From contig CAJXSL010000002.1 of NCBI GenBank assembly GCA_913060875.1, positions 372,001-436,000 of the forward strand: a DNA stretch of 64,000 nt, written 5' to 3'. The notes beneath the pieces were generated by a model. The model searched no databases, had not been told where the DNA came from, and worked only from the letters and a program-made list of their open reading frames with translations. Source of the stretch: an uncultured Desulfobacteraceae bacterium (GTDB taxonomy: Bacteria; Desulfobacterota; Desulfobacteria; Desulfobacterales; UBA5852). Below, in pieces: positions 53,209 to 62,614 of this stretch; the stretch's first letter is position 1; each line of letters starts with the position of its first letter. The translations under genes and the position numbers were made by a program.

Positions 53209-53905
53209 TGAATAGCCTCCTAAAATTTATCAAGTCGTTTCAAACACTTGCCAAGTAGCGCCTTGTGGCGCTACGGCACTGTAATAGTTCAATAAACATC
53301 CACCCTTTTCGGGGTATCGCAGAATAACGGATTCCAATGACAAATTCATCGCTAAAAATCAACTTATTATTTTGTGCTATATTTCGTAAAAAAATGATGC
53401 GAGGACCAGGGGGGAACGCATGAGTTCATACGTTTCGTGAGGATGGCCATCGGCCCTTAACCTGAGATGGCAATAAATATCAGATCCGGGACCGCGTTCG
53501 TGTCAAACCACTCTGCTTTTTTCACACAAAATTTCCCGAGGCTGTTCATCAGCAGCTCCTCCCCGGCAGCAAGGGTGCCTTTTTTGAATCCGAAAAGCTA
53601 ATTGGCAGCGCAGGAAGTTTGATTTTCGACAGGCTCGATTCCTTCGCGATATTCTGTATAAGGCCGGCTTTGGTAATGAAGTACAGTCGAAAATGGTCCA
53701 AAGACAGAGTTATGAAAAAATAGGTTGGATGACGGCTATTTTTTTCCGGATGGAATGCCTATTCCGACTGGGCAAATTGCAGATAAGGACTGACAATCAC
53801 ATCATTCTCAAGCCAATAAAAGAGAGCAAGGATTCCATTCGGTAATCCTCACCCTTTTGAATTTTCCATACCCGAGCACTACTGGTCGTAGTTCACATAT
53901 CTAAA
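53209..53905. other. Intergenic region with one hairpin
   Basis: This 697-base spacer has no convincing gene. GTAGCGCC (53255-53262) and GGCGCTAC (53267-53274) form a perfect 8-bp stem in the leader of ino1, 47 nt from its start. The rest is AT-rich, with no promoter or gene I can support. Confidence 0.45.
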
Positions 53906-54706
53906 TCAAGCCGAAAAATATTGACCGGGAGTTTTACCGAGTGCTTTTTTGAACATGGAAATAAATGCACTCGGACTGTCATAACCCAGATCCAAAGCGA
54001 CTGTCGTCACAGGATCATTCACAGCCAGCCGCCGGAGAGATTCAAGAATCCGGATCTGCTGCCGCCACTGCCCGAAGCTCATCCCGATTTCTGAATGAAA
54101 AAGCCGCGTCAATGTCCGCCGCGTGGCCCCCACCAACTTGCCCCACTCTTCAAGTGTTCTTTTGTTCCCCGGGTTTTCGGATAACTCCCGAAAAATTTTA
54201 TTGAGTCGGGGCTCCTTTGGGATTGCCAGGCTCAATGGCTTTACGTCCAAATGCTGAATTTGATCTAAAATGACGCGCATGATGCGTTCTTCCGGACTAT
54301 CCAGGGGGTAATCGGTCGGCATCTTGACGGCGTGTAAAATGAGTTCTTTCAATAAAGGCGAGACGGTAACCACACAACAATGCTCCGGTGTTCCATCGCA
54401 ATGCTCAGGGTCAATGTATAGCGTCCGCATTGACAAATTTCCGGACGCTTTGATTTGGTGCTGCGTTTGAGCCGGTATCCATACGGCCCGAAGCGGCGGA
54501 ACGACCCAAATGCCCTCATCTGTCATTACGGTCATGACCCCGGTGGAGGCATACAACAGTTGCGATCGCGTATGCCGATGTGACGCGATAAGATACCCCG
54601 AGGGGAATTCTTTGGCCAGTCCCACAACGGGGCGAGTGGCGTTCATCATATCTTGAGGGTCAGAATCCACACCCCTTGTCCCATTCTCGATATTTTTTGT
54701 CCTCAT
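53906..54706 (-). CDS. AraC-family regulator with cupin domain
   Basis: The 266 residues have an N-terminal cupin (GYLIASHRHTRSQLLYASTG) and a C-terminal AraC helix-turn-helix (TRRTLTRLFHSEIGMSFGQW, LGYDSPSAFISMFKKALG). The cupin-first layout is that of NimR-like regulators, which control a divergent MFS exporter, exactly as found here. The inducer is unknown. The 71-base gap to the MFS gene must hold both promoters. Confidence 0.87.
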   Translation of the reverse strand: MRTKNIENGTRGVDSDPQDMMNATRPVVGLAKEFPSGYLIASHRHTRSQLLYASTGVMTVMTDEGIWVVPPLRAVWIPAQTQHQIKASGNLSMRTLYIDPEHCDGTPEHCCVVTVSPLLKELILHAVKMPTDYPLDSPEERIMRVILDQIQHLDVKPLSLAIPKEPRLNKIFRELSENPGNKRTLEEWGKLVGATRRTLTRLFHSEIGMSFGQWRQQIRILESLRRLAVNDPVTTVALDLGYDSPSAFISMFKKALGKTPGQYFSA

Positions 54707-54777
54707 AACGCAAGATATATCTATATTTTCGTATTACCGTCAATAAACACTGAGACCAATCAATTTTGGATGCTGCC

Positions 54778-56067
54778 ATGAAGAACAGATCAATCTGGAT
54801 ATTGTCGTTAGGCCACCTGATAACGGATATCAATCAGGGCGCGCTGCCCGCCATGCTGCCATTCTTTATAGCCGCTTATGATCTTTCTTATACGGCCGCG
54901 GCAAGTATTGTGTTTGCCGCTAATTTAGCATCGAGTATTATCCAGCCGTTGTTCGGCTATGCCGCCGACCGCTTTTCAAAACCCTGGCTTCTGTCCATTG
55001 GTTTTATACTGGCCGGGGTTGGTCTGGGCCTGACAGGGTTATGCAAAAGCTACCAGCTGATAATGGTGCTGGCGGTTACCAGTGGCATTGGCATCGCCGC
55101 TTATCATCCAGAAGCCGCACGCCTGGTAAATTTTGAAGCGGGAAACCAAAAAAATACGGCCATGAGCATTTTTGGTGTTGGCGGAACCATAGGTTTTGCA
55201 ATCGGTCCTTTTCTGATTACGGCGGCACTTATTCAGTGGGATTTGAAAGGTACAATTATCCTTATTTTGCCGGTTTCAGTCATGGCCGTATTTATGACAA
55301 CCCAGTATCCGAACTTTAAATCGATTGTCCGAAAAAACAATTTCAGGAATTACAGCTTTTCAGGAAAGGAAGCCAAAGAAAATTGGTGGGCCTTTATGCG
55401 GTTGACCGTTGTTATCATCGGCCGATCCATAATATTTTATGGTTTAAACACGTTTATACCGATTTACTGGATCAGTTATTTGCATCAATCCAAAATGATG
55501 GGATCGATTGCGCTCACGACTTTTGCCGCATCGGGAATACTCGGCAACCTGATTGGCGGTAGTCTTGCGGATAAATATGGGCCCAAAAAGATACTCTTAT
55601 TCGGCTTTTCAGGATTGGCGGTGCTTTTACCGATCTTCTGCCTGGTCAATAGCGCCCTTATATCCTTACTTCTTATGTTTCCTATCGGGCTGATTCTATA
55701 TGCTTCATACAGTCCGTCTATTGTCCTGGGACAAAGTTATCTTCCGAATCGGGTTGGATTATCTTCTGGTATCACCTTGGGCGTTGCCATTTCGATTGGG
55801 GGCGCAGCTACCCCGATAATCGGGAAAATTGCTGACATTTATGGAATATGGACCGGAGTCATTACGGTTGCATGTTTACCTATGATATTTTTTCTAGTTG
55901 CCGCTGGCCTGCCTGATCTTCATTCAGGTGTCGAGAAGCAAAAAAAGATACAACTTCAGAACCGGGAAAAGTCGTATTCTGCTAAGCAAAAAAGTACGAC
56001 CAAACACTTGAGGTATTCATATCGGGATCGACATGTTTTGATACTGAAGCTAATGGCCAAACGATAG
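54778..56067 (+). CDS. MFS exporter, Fsr/fosmidomycin-resistance-like
   Basis: About 429 residues with 12 hydrophobic segments. The start WILSLGHLITDINQGALPAM and the motif LFGYAADRFSKPW (loop 2-3) are typical of the Fsr group, and the second-half equivalent is GSLADKYGPKK. The ATG at 54778 was taken; a TTG four codons earlier is possible. The C-terminal 40 residues are unusually basic and low in complexity (KQKSTTKHLRYSYRDRH). It is paired with the divergent AraC regulator and probably exports a toxic compound. Confidence 0.87.
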   Translation: MKNRSIWILSLGHLITDINQGALPAMLPFFIAAYDLSYTAAASIVFAANLASSIIQPLFGYAADRFSKPWLLSIGFILAGVGLGLTGLCKSYQLIMVLAVTSGIGIAAYHPEAARLVNFEAGNQKNTAMSIFGVGGTIGFAIGPFLITAALIQWDLKGTIILILPVSVMAVFMTTQYPNFKSIVRKNNFRNYSFSGKEAKENWWAFMRLTVVIIGRSIIFYGLNTFIPIYWISYLHQSKMMGSIALTTFAASGILGNLIGGSLADKYGPKKILLFGFSGLAVLLPIFCLVNSALISLLLMFPIGLILYASYSPSIVLGQSYLPNRVGLSSGITLGVAISIGGAATPIIGKIADIYGIWTGVITVACLPMIFFLVAAGLPDLHSGVEKQKKIQLQNREKSYSAKQKSTTKHLRYSYRDRHVLILKLMAKR

Positions 56068-56713
56068 CCCACTACGGACTGTTGCCAATAGAAGCCATCT
56101 CAAAAAAGTCTTTTCGCCCGATATCGGCGTTGTGCCCTCGTCTCAAGGCCTCGACATATATGCGTATGTACCCCATAGGCACTTCCTTCGGGAGCCTATG
56201 CGCGTTGCACCCACCGCTGAAGGCTCAATCAGATGGGAAGTCCCGCTTTGCGGGAATACCCGGCCACGCCTTGATCTCAGTCGAAAAATCCTAATTTTGA
56301 GGTTGTGCAATCTCATCCTGGATTCTGCTGACAATTCAGCATTCTGGATTAACAAGTTATTCTGATCTTATTTTAATTGACCTAAATCAATGCCTGTTCC
56401 CGCTCCGGTTGCTATGATGTATTCTGGCAACCCATAAATAGTGTTAATCCTATTCGTAAAATGGACCGATAGCCTATTTATCCCGTTGCGATATGCTTGT
56501 CGATATATCGGATGAGCAAAAGCAGGCAGGGCAATCATACCGCCTGTAGGCATCCTTTCCGTCTGTTTAATGCCGCCCTGCTATCGATAGGCGATGCATA
56601 GCACCCGTTGCGCCGAAATATTTTTTGTGAGAAAAAGGATTAATGTCAAAGCCGGCATTTCCCTTGCTAAAAAAACGCTGCATCGATTATAACCCTTCCG
56701 AATATTTGCAAAA
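56068..56713. other. Intergenic region with repeat-like DNA
   Basis: This is a 646-base spacer with no gene I can support. Bases 56090-56300 contain words such as TTCGCCCGATATCGGCGTTG, TCAAGGCCTCGACATATATG and CCCGCTTTGCGGGAATACC. They resemble dispersed intergenic repeats of Desulfobacterota from memory, unverified. CCCGCTTTGCGGG is itself a 5-bp hairpin. The region may terminate the MFS transcript. Confidence 0.35.
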
Positions 56714-59401
56714 ATGACAAATGCAAATCATAATGTATTGCGTACTTTTCGAGCCATGCCGTGGGTTCTTGTTTTTTTGGCGGCCCTGATTGCTGTTAAT
56801 CCCCACCTGGTTTGTGCCGAATCTAACCCTCGAATTGCGTTGACCCCGGCAGAGCAGGCCTGGATTGCCAAAAAGCATGCCATTCGCGTCCGCGTTGTTC
56901 ATTTTCCGCCCTTTTTCATTGTTAAAAATGACCGGCAGCCCACCGGCGTGTGTTTCGACTACCTTCAATTGATAGCCGAGCGCACCGGTGTCAATTTCCA
57001 ATACGACATTACAACCCAGCCTTTTACCGAGGCATTGGAAGGATTGAAACAGCATCGGGGCCCTGATTTAATTGCAACGATGATGCGCACGCCGGAACGC
57101 GCAATGGCGATTGCTTTTACGAATGAATATAACCGGACACCCCGCGTCATTTTCACCAGGGATGATGGCCCGTTTATTTCAGACGTGAGGGATTTGTCAG
57201 GTAAAGTCGTTTCACTTCAGAGAGGAAGTGTGGTTCATCAGGAAATCAAACAGAACCATGCTGATATAAGTCTGCTGCCTTTCGCTACGGACGCGGAATC
57301 CCTTAACGCGGTTTCAATGGGCGAGGCCGATGCTTACATCGGCAACTTGGCGGTAGGCTCTTATCTTATCCTGCAAAACGGATTGCTCAATCTCAGGGTT
57401 GCGGCACCCTCTAAAATGGAAGATCACGTGTTTTCCATGGGGATCCGAAACGACTGGCCCGAATTGAGCCGTATTTTAAACAAAGGGCTCGCTTCCATTT
57501 CCCCTGATGAGAGATTAAGGATCCGCAATAAATATCTTGCGGTGAGGTACGAACACGGAATTCGTGCGGTCGATATCGTCAAATGGGTTCTCGGTGTATC
57601 AAGCGTATTAACGATCATAATCCTGCTATTCTATTACGCCAATCGAAAATTGAAAACGGAAATCGCCGGACGGGAAATCGCCGAAGACAACTTTAAAAAG
57701 AGTGAAGATACGGCTGTCGCGCTTCTCAATGCCACAACTGAATCCGCCTTTCTGATCAAACCGGATGGTACGATCATCACAATGAATGACGTCACGGCCG
57801 AAAGACTAGGCGAGCCGATCGAGAAACTCATCGGTAAACGCAGCTATGACTTGGTCCCCCCCGACCTTGCAAGGTCAAGGAAAAAAATCATTGACGAAGC
57901 CATTCGCAGCAAAAAGGCGATTCGATTTGAGGATGAACGTTCAGGGATCATTCTCGACAACAATGTCTATCCTATTGTTGATCCGGATGGAAACGTTTCC
58001 CGTATCGCTGTCTTCGCCAGGGACATTACCAAACAAAAACAGGCAGAAGCGGCCATTCGGGAAAATGAGCGTTTTCTGGCGTCTATTTTAGATTCGATTC
58101 AAGACGGCATATGCGTGCTTAATCCCGATTTGACCATCGTACACGCCAACAAAACCATGCAAACCATGTATGCCCCCCATGTACCGATAGAAAATAAAAA
58201 GTGTTACGAAATCTATCGCGGTATTCAACAACCCTGCAAGGACTGCCCAACCCTTCAATCTATCCATACCCGCAAGCTCGAAATGCAGGAAGTTCCGTAT
58301 GTTAAGGACGGAAAGGAAATCGGGGTACTGGAAGTTTACGCCTTTCCTTTGTTCGATGAGGACAATAATTTGAAAGGGGCCGTGGAATATATCCGTGACA
58401 TATCATTGCGCAAGCAGGCCGAGGAAGCGCTCAAGGAAAGTGAAAATCGCTTGAAGAGCTTTTACCATGCGGCCTTTGAAGGTATCGCGATAACCGAGCA
58501 AGGCAAGATTGTCGATTATAATCGCCAATTTGCCGATATTTTTGGCTATACGAATGATGAATTGATTGGCAAAGAAACCATCGAACTGGTGGCTGAGGAG
58601 GACCGAGCCCTTGTATCGGAAAATATTCGCTCTGGATACGAAAAGCCTTACGATCACAAGGCGCTCACAAAGGATGGCGCCGTAATTTATGTTGAAGTAC
58701 ATGGTCAACCGATTCAATACGAGGGACGCCCGGCCAGAGTGACCGCAATTCACGATCTCACTGAAAAAAAGATTGCCGAGGAGGCTTTACAGAAAAGTGA
58801 ACGGAATATGTCCTCCGTATTGAACAATACACAGGATGCTGTTGTCAGAATCGATAAACATCTTCGACATATTTTTGCGAATCCCGCCCTTTACGAGGCC
58901 ACGGGCTTTTCCCCCGATCAGTATTTGGGAAAGACAAATGAAGAGATCGGTATGCCGGAGGATTTATGCGCTTTCTGGCGCGAAAAGCATGAAAGCGTTT
59001 TCCGGAACAAAGCCCCGCAGACGTTTGAATTCAATTTTCGCACAGCAAACAAAGGCGAAAGGGTTTATCAAGCGGTCGTTACGCCTGAATTCGACAAGAG
59101 CGATGCGGTGGAAACAATCGTTAGCTTTATGCGGGACATCACGGATTTAAAAGACGCCGAGTCGGAGAAGAATGCCATAATTGCCAAACTTGAGAGCGCT
59201 TTGGCTGAGATCAAAACGCTACGGGGTTTTATTCCGATTTGCGCCCAATGCAAAAACATCCGGGATGACAAGGGGTACTGGCAGCAGATCGAGGAATATA
59301 TACAGGACCGGTCCGATGCCCAATTCAGTCATAGCCTGTGCCCGAAATGTGCCCGGGAATTATATCCTGATATGGAGTTTCCTGACGATAGGGATGGTTG
59401 A
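56714..59401 (+). CDS. Membrane sensor: periplasmic binding domain, four PAS domains, Cys-rich tail, no kinase
   Basis: The 895 residues start with a signal segment (VLVFLAALIAVNPHLVCAES) and a family-3 solute-binding domain (about 45-275: ITPAEQAWIAKKHAIRV-like, TGVCFDYLQLIAERTGVNF). A membrane helix lies at about 287-308. Four PAS/PAC repeats follow (for example VFARDITKQKQAE, VEYIRDISLRKQAE), then a short coiled coil. The end carries PICAQCKNIRDDKGYWQQIE and SLCPKCARELYP, a paired CxxC tail seen in many deltaproteobacterial signalling proteins. No histidine-kinase or GGDEF domain is present, so output must pass to another protein. Small STAS-like genes follow directly. Confidence 0.85.
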   Translation: MTNANHNVLRTFRAMPWVLVFLAALIAVNPHLVCAESNPRIALTPAEQAWIAKKHAIRVRVVHFPPFFIVKNDRQPTGVCFDYLQLIAERTGVNFQYDITTQPFTEALEGLKQHRGPDLIATMMRTPERAMAIAFTNEYNRTPRVIFTRDDGPFISDVRDLSGKVVSLQRGSVVHQEIKQNHADISLLPFATDAESLNAVSMGEADAYIGNLAVGSYLILQNGLLNLRVAAPSKMEDHVFSMGIRNDWPELSRILNKGLASISPDERLRIRNKYLAVRYEHGIRAVDIVKWVLGVSSVLTIIILLFYYANRKLKTEIAGREIAEDNFKKSEDTAVALLNATTESAFLIKPDGTIITMNDVTAERLGEPIEKLIGKRSYDLVPPDLARSRKKIIDEAIRSKKAIRFEDERSGIILDNNVYPIVDPDGNVSRIAVFARDITKQKQAEAAIRENERFLASILDSIQDGICVLNPDLTIVHANKTMQTMYAPHVPIENKKCYEIYRGIQQPCKDCPTLQSIHTRKLEMQEVPYVKDGKEIGVLEVYAFPLFDEDNNLKGAVEYIRDISLRKQAEEALKESENRLKSFYHAAFEGIAITEQGKIVDYNRQFADIFGYTNDELIGKETIELVAEEDRALVSENIRSGYEKPYDHKALTKDGAVIYVEVHGQPIQYEGRPARVTAIHDLTEKKIAEEALQKSERNMSSVLNNTQDAVVRIDKHLRHIFANPALYEATGFSPDQYLGKTNEEIGMPEDLCAFWREKHESVFRNKAPQTFEFNFRTANKGERVYQAVVTPEFDKSDAVETIVSFMRDITDLKDAESEKNAIIAKLESALAEIKTLRGFIPICAQCKNIRDDKGYWQQIEEYIQDRSDAQFSHSLCPKCARELYPDMEFPDDRDG

Positions 59402-59484
59402 CCGGCACGACTATTACCGCTTAAAATCACTATCTGGGCGCTCAAAGCACCCTCTGAGAATCCTAAACATCATGACTGGACTGC

Positions 59485-59873
59485 ATGGGAACCATTGAAA
59501 CGACATACGACCTCACCAAGGACCTGACCGTCGTCAAAGCAACTGGCAAGATGGCTGAGGACGATTTCAGGGAATGGAGGACAAGTTACTACGCTGGTGA
59601 GCCTACCAAACTAATCCTGTGGGATATCAGTGAAACAGACCTTTCAGAGATCCCAAGTAAAAGCGTTGCGACTCATGCCAGTCTCATAAAAAAAACCTTT
59701 CTGACAGACGACGAGAAGGCGGCAAAACTGCTGTAGTGGTAGGTGACAACGTCCTTGCGAAGGGGTTAGCCCGAATGCGAGAAACTTATGGTGAAATTGA
59801 GGATACGCCCATATCGATTAAAACATTTACCAATATCGACGAAGCCAAACAATGGCTTGATTTTACGGGATGA
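59485..59873 (+). pseudogene. Frameshifted copy of a small STAS/SpoIIAA-like protein
   Basis: The first 83 codons (MGTIETTYDLTKDLTVVKAT...FLTDDEKAAKLL) end at a TAG. From about 59718 another frame continues GGKTAVVVGDNVLAKGLARM, then RETYGEIEDTPISIKTFTNI and a TGA at 59871-59873. Joined, they match the intact 124-residue paralogue at 60257-60631 from end to end, including GGKTAFVADKD. One missing base near GACGAGAAGGCGGC explains it. It may be a pseudogene, a sequencing error or, less likely, a programmed shift. It overlaps the next gene by 4 nt. Confidence 0.75.
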
Positions 59874-60250
59874 TGGCATTGGATATCAAGATCGACGACG
59901 ACAACAAAATCATCCATCGGACCGTGGTTGGTGGACTCTACACGGAACGCTCACTCAAACTGGTCCGTGAGTTGGCATGGTCTGTCAGTACCCACAAGAG
60001 TTACAATATCCTTATGGACATGAGAGAAACGGAAACCAAACCCGAGATGCTCGACCTGATGCAAATCGCATCGACATGTGCGACCCTCAGGTCCAATTTC
60101 GATAACAAAATCGCTTTCCTCATACCGAATTCGGAAGAGCGTGTCCGGTTCGCCCAACTTTTCAAATCTTGCATGGAAGCCCAAGGCTTCCGGTTCAAGC
60201 AGTTTTTCGACTATGATGCCGCTATTGAATGGCTGACGGTGGAGGAATAA
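59870..60250 (+). CDS. Small STAS/SpoIIAA-like protein
   Basis: The 126 residues (ALDIKIDDDNKIIHRTVVGG...YNILMDMRETETKPEMLDLM...GFRFKQFFDYDAAIEWLTVE) have an alternating strand-helix pattern. The LMDMRET strand end and final AAIEWL helix resemble STAS-like single-domain proteins. It has no catalytic motif. It starts with ATGATG overlapping the upstream frameshifted gene and is followed by its distant paralogue 6 nt later, so all three are cotranscribed behind the PAS sensor. A partner-switching role is a guess. Confidence 0.65.
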   Translation: MMALDIKIDDDNKIIHRTVVGGLYTERSLKLVRELAWSVSTHKSYNILMDMRETETKPEMLDLMQIASTCATLRSNFDNKIAFLIPNSEERVRFAQLFKSCMEAQGFRFKQFFDYDAAIEWLTVEE

Positions 60251-60256
60251 CCTGCA

Positions 60257-60631
60257 ATGGGAACCATCGAAACAACGTTCTACCTTGATAAAAACCTGAC
60301 CGTTTTCAAAGCACAGGGAAAGCTGATTCGGAATGATTTCAAGGAATGGCGAACAAATTATTATGCCGGAACAGTCACGTCACTGCATCTCTGGGATCTC
60401 TATGATGCGGATCTATCCGAGATTACAGCTGATCTCATTCAGTTGGACACCCAACGGACCAAACAGATCGCAGGGATGCGAGCGGGGGGCAAGACAGCGT
60501 TCGTAGCAGATAAGGATTTGGCGTTCGGCCTGAGTAGGATGAGAGAAATCTACTCCGAGATAGAAGAGCTGCAAATCGAATACAGGACGTTTCACAACAT
60601 CGCCGAAGCCAAAGAATGGCTCGGCGTTTGA
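60257..60631 (+). CDS. Small STAS/SpoIIAA-like protein, intact paralogue
   Basis: The 124 residues (MGTIETTFYLDKNLTVFKAQ...DFKEWRTNYYAGTVTSLHLW...FHNIAEAKEWLGV) are the intact version of the frameshifted gene at 59485-59873. It shares the start, the EWRT-YYAG centre and the AK-WL ending. GGAGG lies 11 bases before the ATG. It has no known domain beyond a likely STAS-type fold. It ends the sensor and small-protein run. Confidence 0.65.
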   Translation: MGTIETTFYLDKNLTVFKAQGKLIRNDFKEWRTNYYAGTVTSLHLWDLYDADLSEITADLIQLDTQRTKQIAGMRAGGKTAFVADKDLAFGLSRMREIYSEIEELQIEYRTFHNIAEAKEWLGV

Positions 60632-60887
60632 GGTGGACGGCAACTTTGCTATCAAGCCAGCCCCCGGCTGGCAATGAAATGCTTCATCGCTGACCGAAAC
60701 CTCCATAGCTCCGGGCATGTTGCACAAGGGGGATCAGGTCGGATTGGAGCGTGCCATGCCCTTTTTCTATATAAGCGTTTTTGGTATCAAAAATAAGATT
60801 ATAGGGCCTATATCAAGGTGAATATAGTCAATAATATAGAGCTCTTGTCGATGGTCCGGCATTCGGGGGACATACGCCCTTCCATAA

Positions 60888-61051
60888 AAATATCTTACTC
60901 ATTTCACCGAGTAAGGCTCTCCTGTAAATCATCTGCTTGAGTAGCGGTATTTTCAGATAAACATTTGTTGCTGTGGGTAAATAGCAGATAAGTTCTGCCT
61001 ATCAATTTGCATTCATAGTCAGAGGCAGTTACGCATTAATAGCAGCTATAC
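60888..61051 (-). ncRNA. Small structured RNA candidate, copy 2
   Basis: Read on the minus strand this starts with the same GTATAGCTGCTATTAATG as copy 1 and keeps the block order AAATTGATAG, TTATCTG, ACAGCAACAAA, AGCAGATGA, TTACAGGAGAGCC and TACTCGGTGAA. The terminal hairpin changes in step: copy 1 pairs CCCTACTC with GAGTAGGG, copy 2 TCTTACTC with GAGTAAGG. ATATTTTT follows. The compensating change and the kept terminator support a transcribed, folded RNA. It follows the C45-type lipoprotein gene on the same strand. The rest of the 60632-61177 spacer holds only a GCCAGC/GCTGGC hairpin near 60657. Confidence 0.6.
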
Positions 61052-61177
61052 GTAATCGAGCCGGATTGCAGGTAGGTTGGAGGTATCCAAATATTTTTGC
61101 GAAGCATATAGCCATCGATTTATAGCATTAGTTTATCTGTCACGGCTCTTCCAATCAGGCGAGTTCTAAAAAGCTAA

Positions 61178-62404
61178 TTAGTACGAAGGAATAGACTTCG
61201 GGTTTGGATCATGACCCGTGCCATAAAGCTCCTGCAACAGATTAAATCCAACATAAGGGCCGTAACTCGCCGGGATGTAATTTGATTCCGCTGGAATCGC
61301 AATCCAGAAGTCGAGGGTCGCTGGTGAAAAAATAATGGATTGACGGTTATGAGAAAATGGATTCCAGCGGCAGCTGATTCTGGAGGTTCTGGCAAGTTGG
61401 ATCGCTTTTTCAATATCCATATCTTCCAAATTTTCTTTCAAAAACTGATTTGCAAAGTCTAATCTTTTCTCCGAATGAGATCTAATGTTTTTAGAAGGGA
61501 TCATGCAGGCATGATTGGCCATTGCCAAATAACCGTTTTTCATATTGATGCTTGCGATTTCCTTGTTGGCAAATTCAAAGATTGATGCGCTTTTTTTGCT
61601 TGAGACAAAAATTAGCTTTGCAGGATACGTCTTTTGATTTCTTAAAATCATTCCAACATCATCGATTGATTTTGAATATTGCAACAATTTTCTCGATAGC
61701 TGATCAATGGGCATTACATCCCATTGGGTTTGTTGAATATGGATATTATTTTCCGAGACAGTGATCCCCTTTTCATTCATTCCAGTTTCGCCGGAAACCC
61801 ATCCTGGATTCAACAGTGCTGCAAATCCGTAACCGTTTTGCGGTTTAATTATGTATAGGATCATCTTCTTCCACAAGGGGATCCTATTGCTGATATCAAT
61901 TTGCCTAACGGTGATAATGTTTGATTCTGTCTGATTAAACGAAAATGCAAAACACTTACTGTGTTCAGAAATAGTTACAAGCGTATTTAAAAAGAGAATT
62001 TTGTCATATTCAATACCTGCACCGTCAGCGATTCCCTTCATTTCAGCAATGTATTCTTCAGGAATATATTTCTCTAAGCTTCTTGATAATGGGAGCCATT
62101 TTCCATCTGGAGTGTTTTTAAGCTTATCATATGCATCCCAACAATAGCGGTTGAAATTTATAATCTCATCTTTACATAATTTGCCATGAGCGAAACCTAT
62201 ATCATAAGGCGTACCCGTTAAATAAACAAAAGTAATCCCGGCCTTAATGTATTTTTTACTTTGATTAAAATTACCCGCATTCTTAACAGGTTGATTAAGT
62301 AAATCTTGAACATTTATTTTTTTCCCACCACACCCATATGCAACAAGTATAAATGCGCCAAATAGAATGGAAATGAATAATGCATTATTTTTTTTGAATT
62401 TCAT
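61178..62404 (-). CDS. C45-type (acyl-CoA:6-APA acyltransferase-like) lipoprotein hydrolase
   Basis: The 408 residues begin with a lipoprotein signal (ISILFGAFILVAYGC, Cys about 25), so it is anchored outside the inner membrane. The body has GTPYDIGFAHGKLCKDEI and NTLVTISEHSKCFAFSFNQ, whose Cys is the likely self-processing nucleophile of the C45/Ntn group. VSGETGMNEKGITVSEN and a late ANHACM also match the group. Such proteins cleave amide bonds of unknown substrates. It is AT-rich compared with the island genes. Small RNA copy 2 follows it. Confidence 0.8.
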   Translation of the reverse strand: MKFKKNNALFISILFGAFILVAYGCGGKKINVQDLLNQPVKNAGNFNQSKKYIKAGITFVYLTGTPYDIGFAHGKLCKDEIINFNRYCWDAYDKLKNTPDGKWLPLSRSLEKYIPEEYIAEMKGIADGAGIEYDKILFLNTLVTISEHSKCFAFSFNQTESNIITVRQIDISNRIPLWKKMILYIIKPQNGYGFAALLNPGWVSGETGMNEKGITVSENNIHIQQTQWDVMPIDQLSRKLLQYSKSIDDVGMILRNQKTYPAKLIFVSSKKSASIFEFANKEIASINMKNGYLAMANHACMIPSKNIRSHSEKRLDFANQFLKENLEDMDIEKAIQLARTSRISCRWNPFSHNRQSIIFSPATLDFWIAIPAESNYIPASYGPYVGFNLLQELYGTGHDPNPKSIPSY

Positions 62405-62614
62405 CGGTGAGCCATAGAGTTCAATGGTAATAGATTGAGACTAGTCCACGAAAAGCGATCCGATTAAAGTTTGGGATTACGTGCCATAACCACCTCAATC
62501 TGTTCTTTACTGGAATATACCAATTACAATTGATAACTCAACAGTATTGTCGATTTATCAAAATAGGTACCAAAGGCCAAGTTTGGACGAATAGAAGATT
62601 CACATCCTGAAAAC

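Noticed and set aside
59734-59736. In-frame stop in the small STAS-like gene as a recoded codon
   Set aside because: The stop is TAG, not TGA, and the homologous sequence continues in another frame, so a frameshift explains it better.
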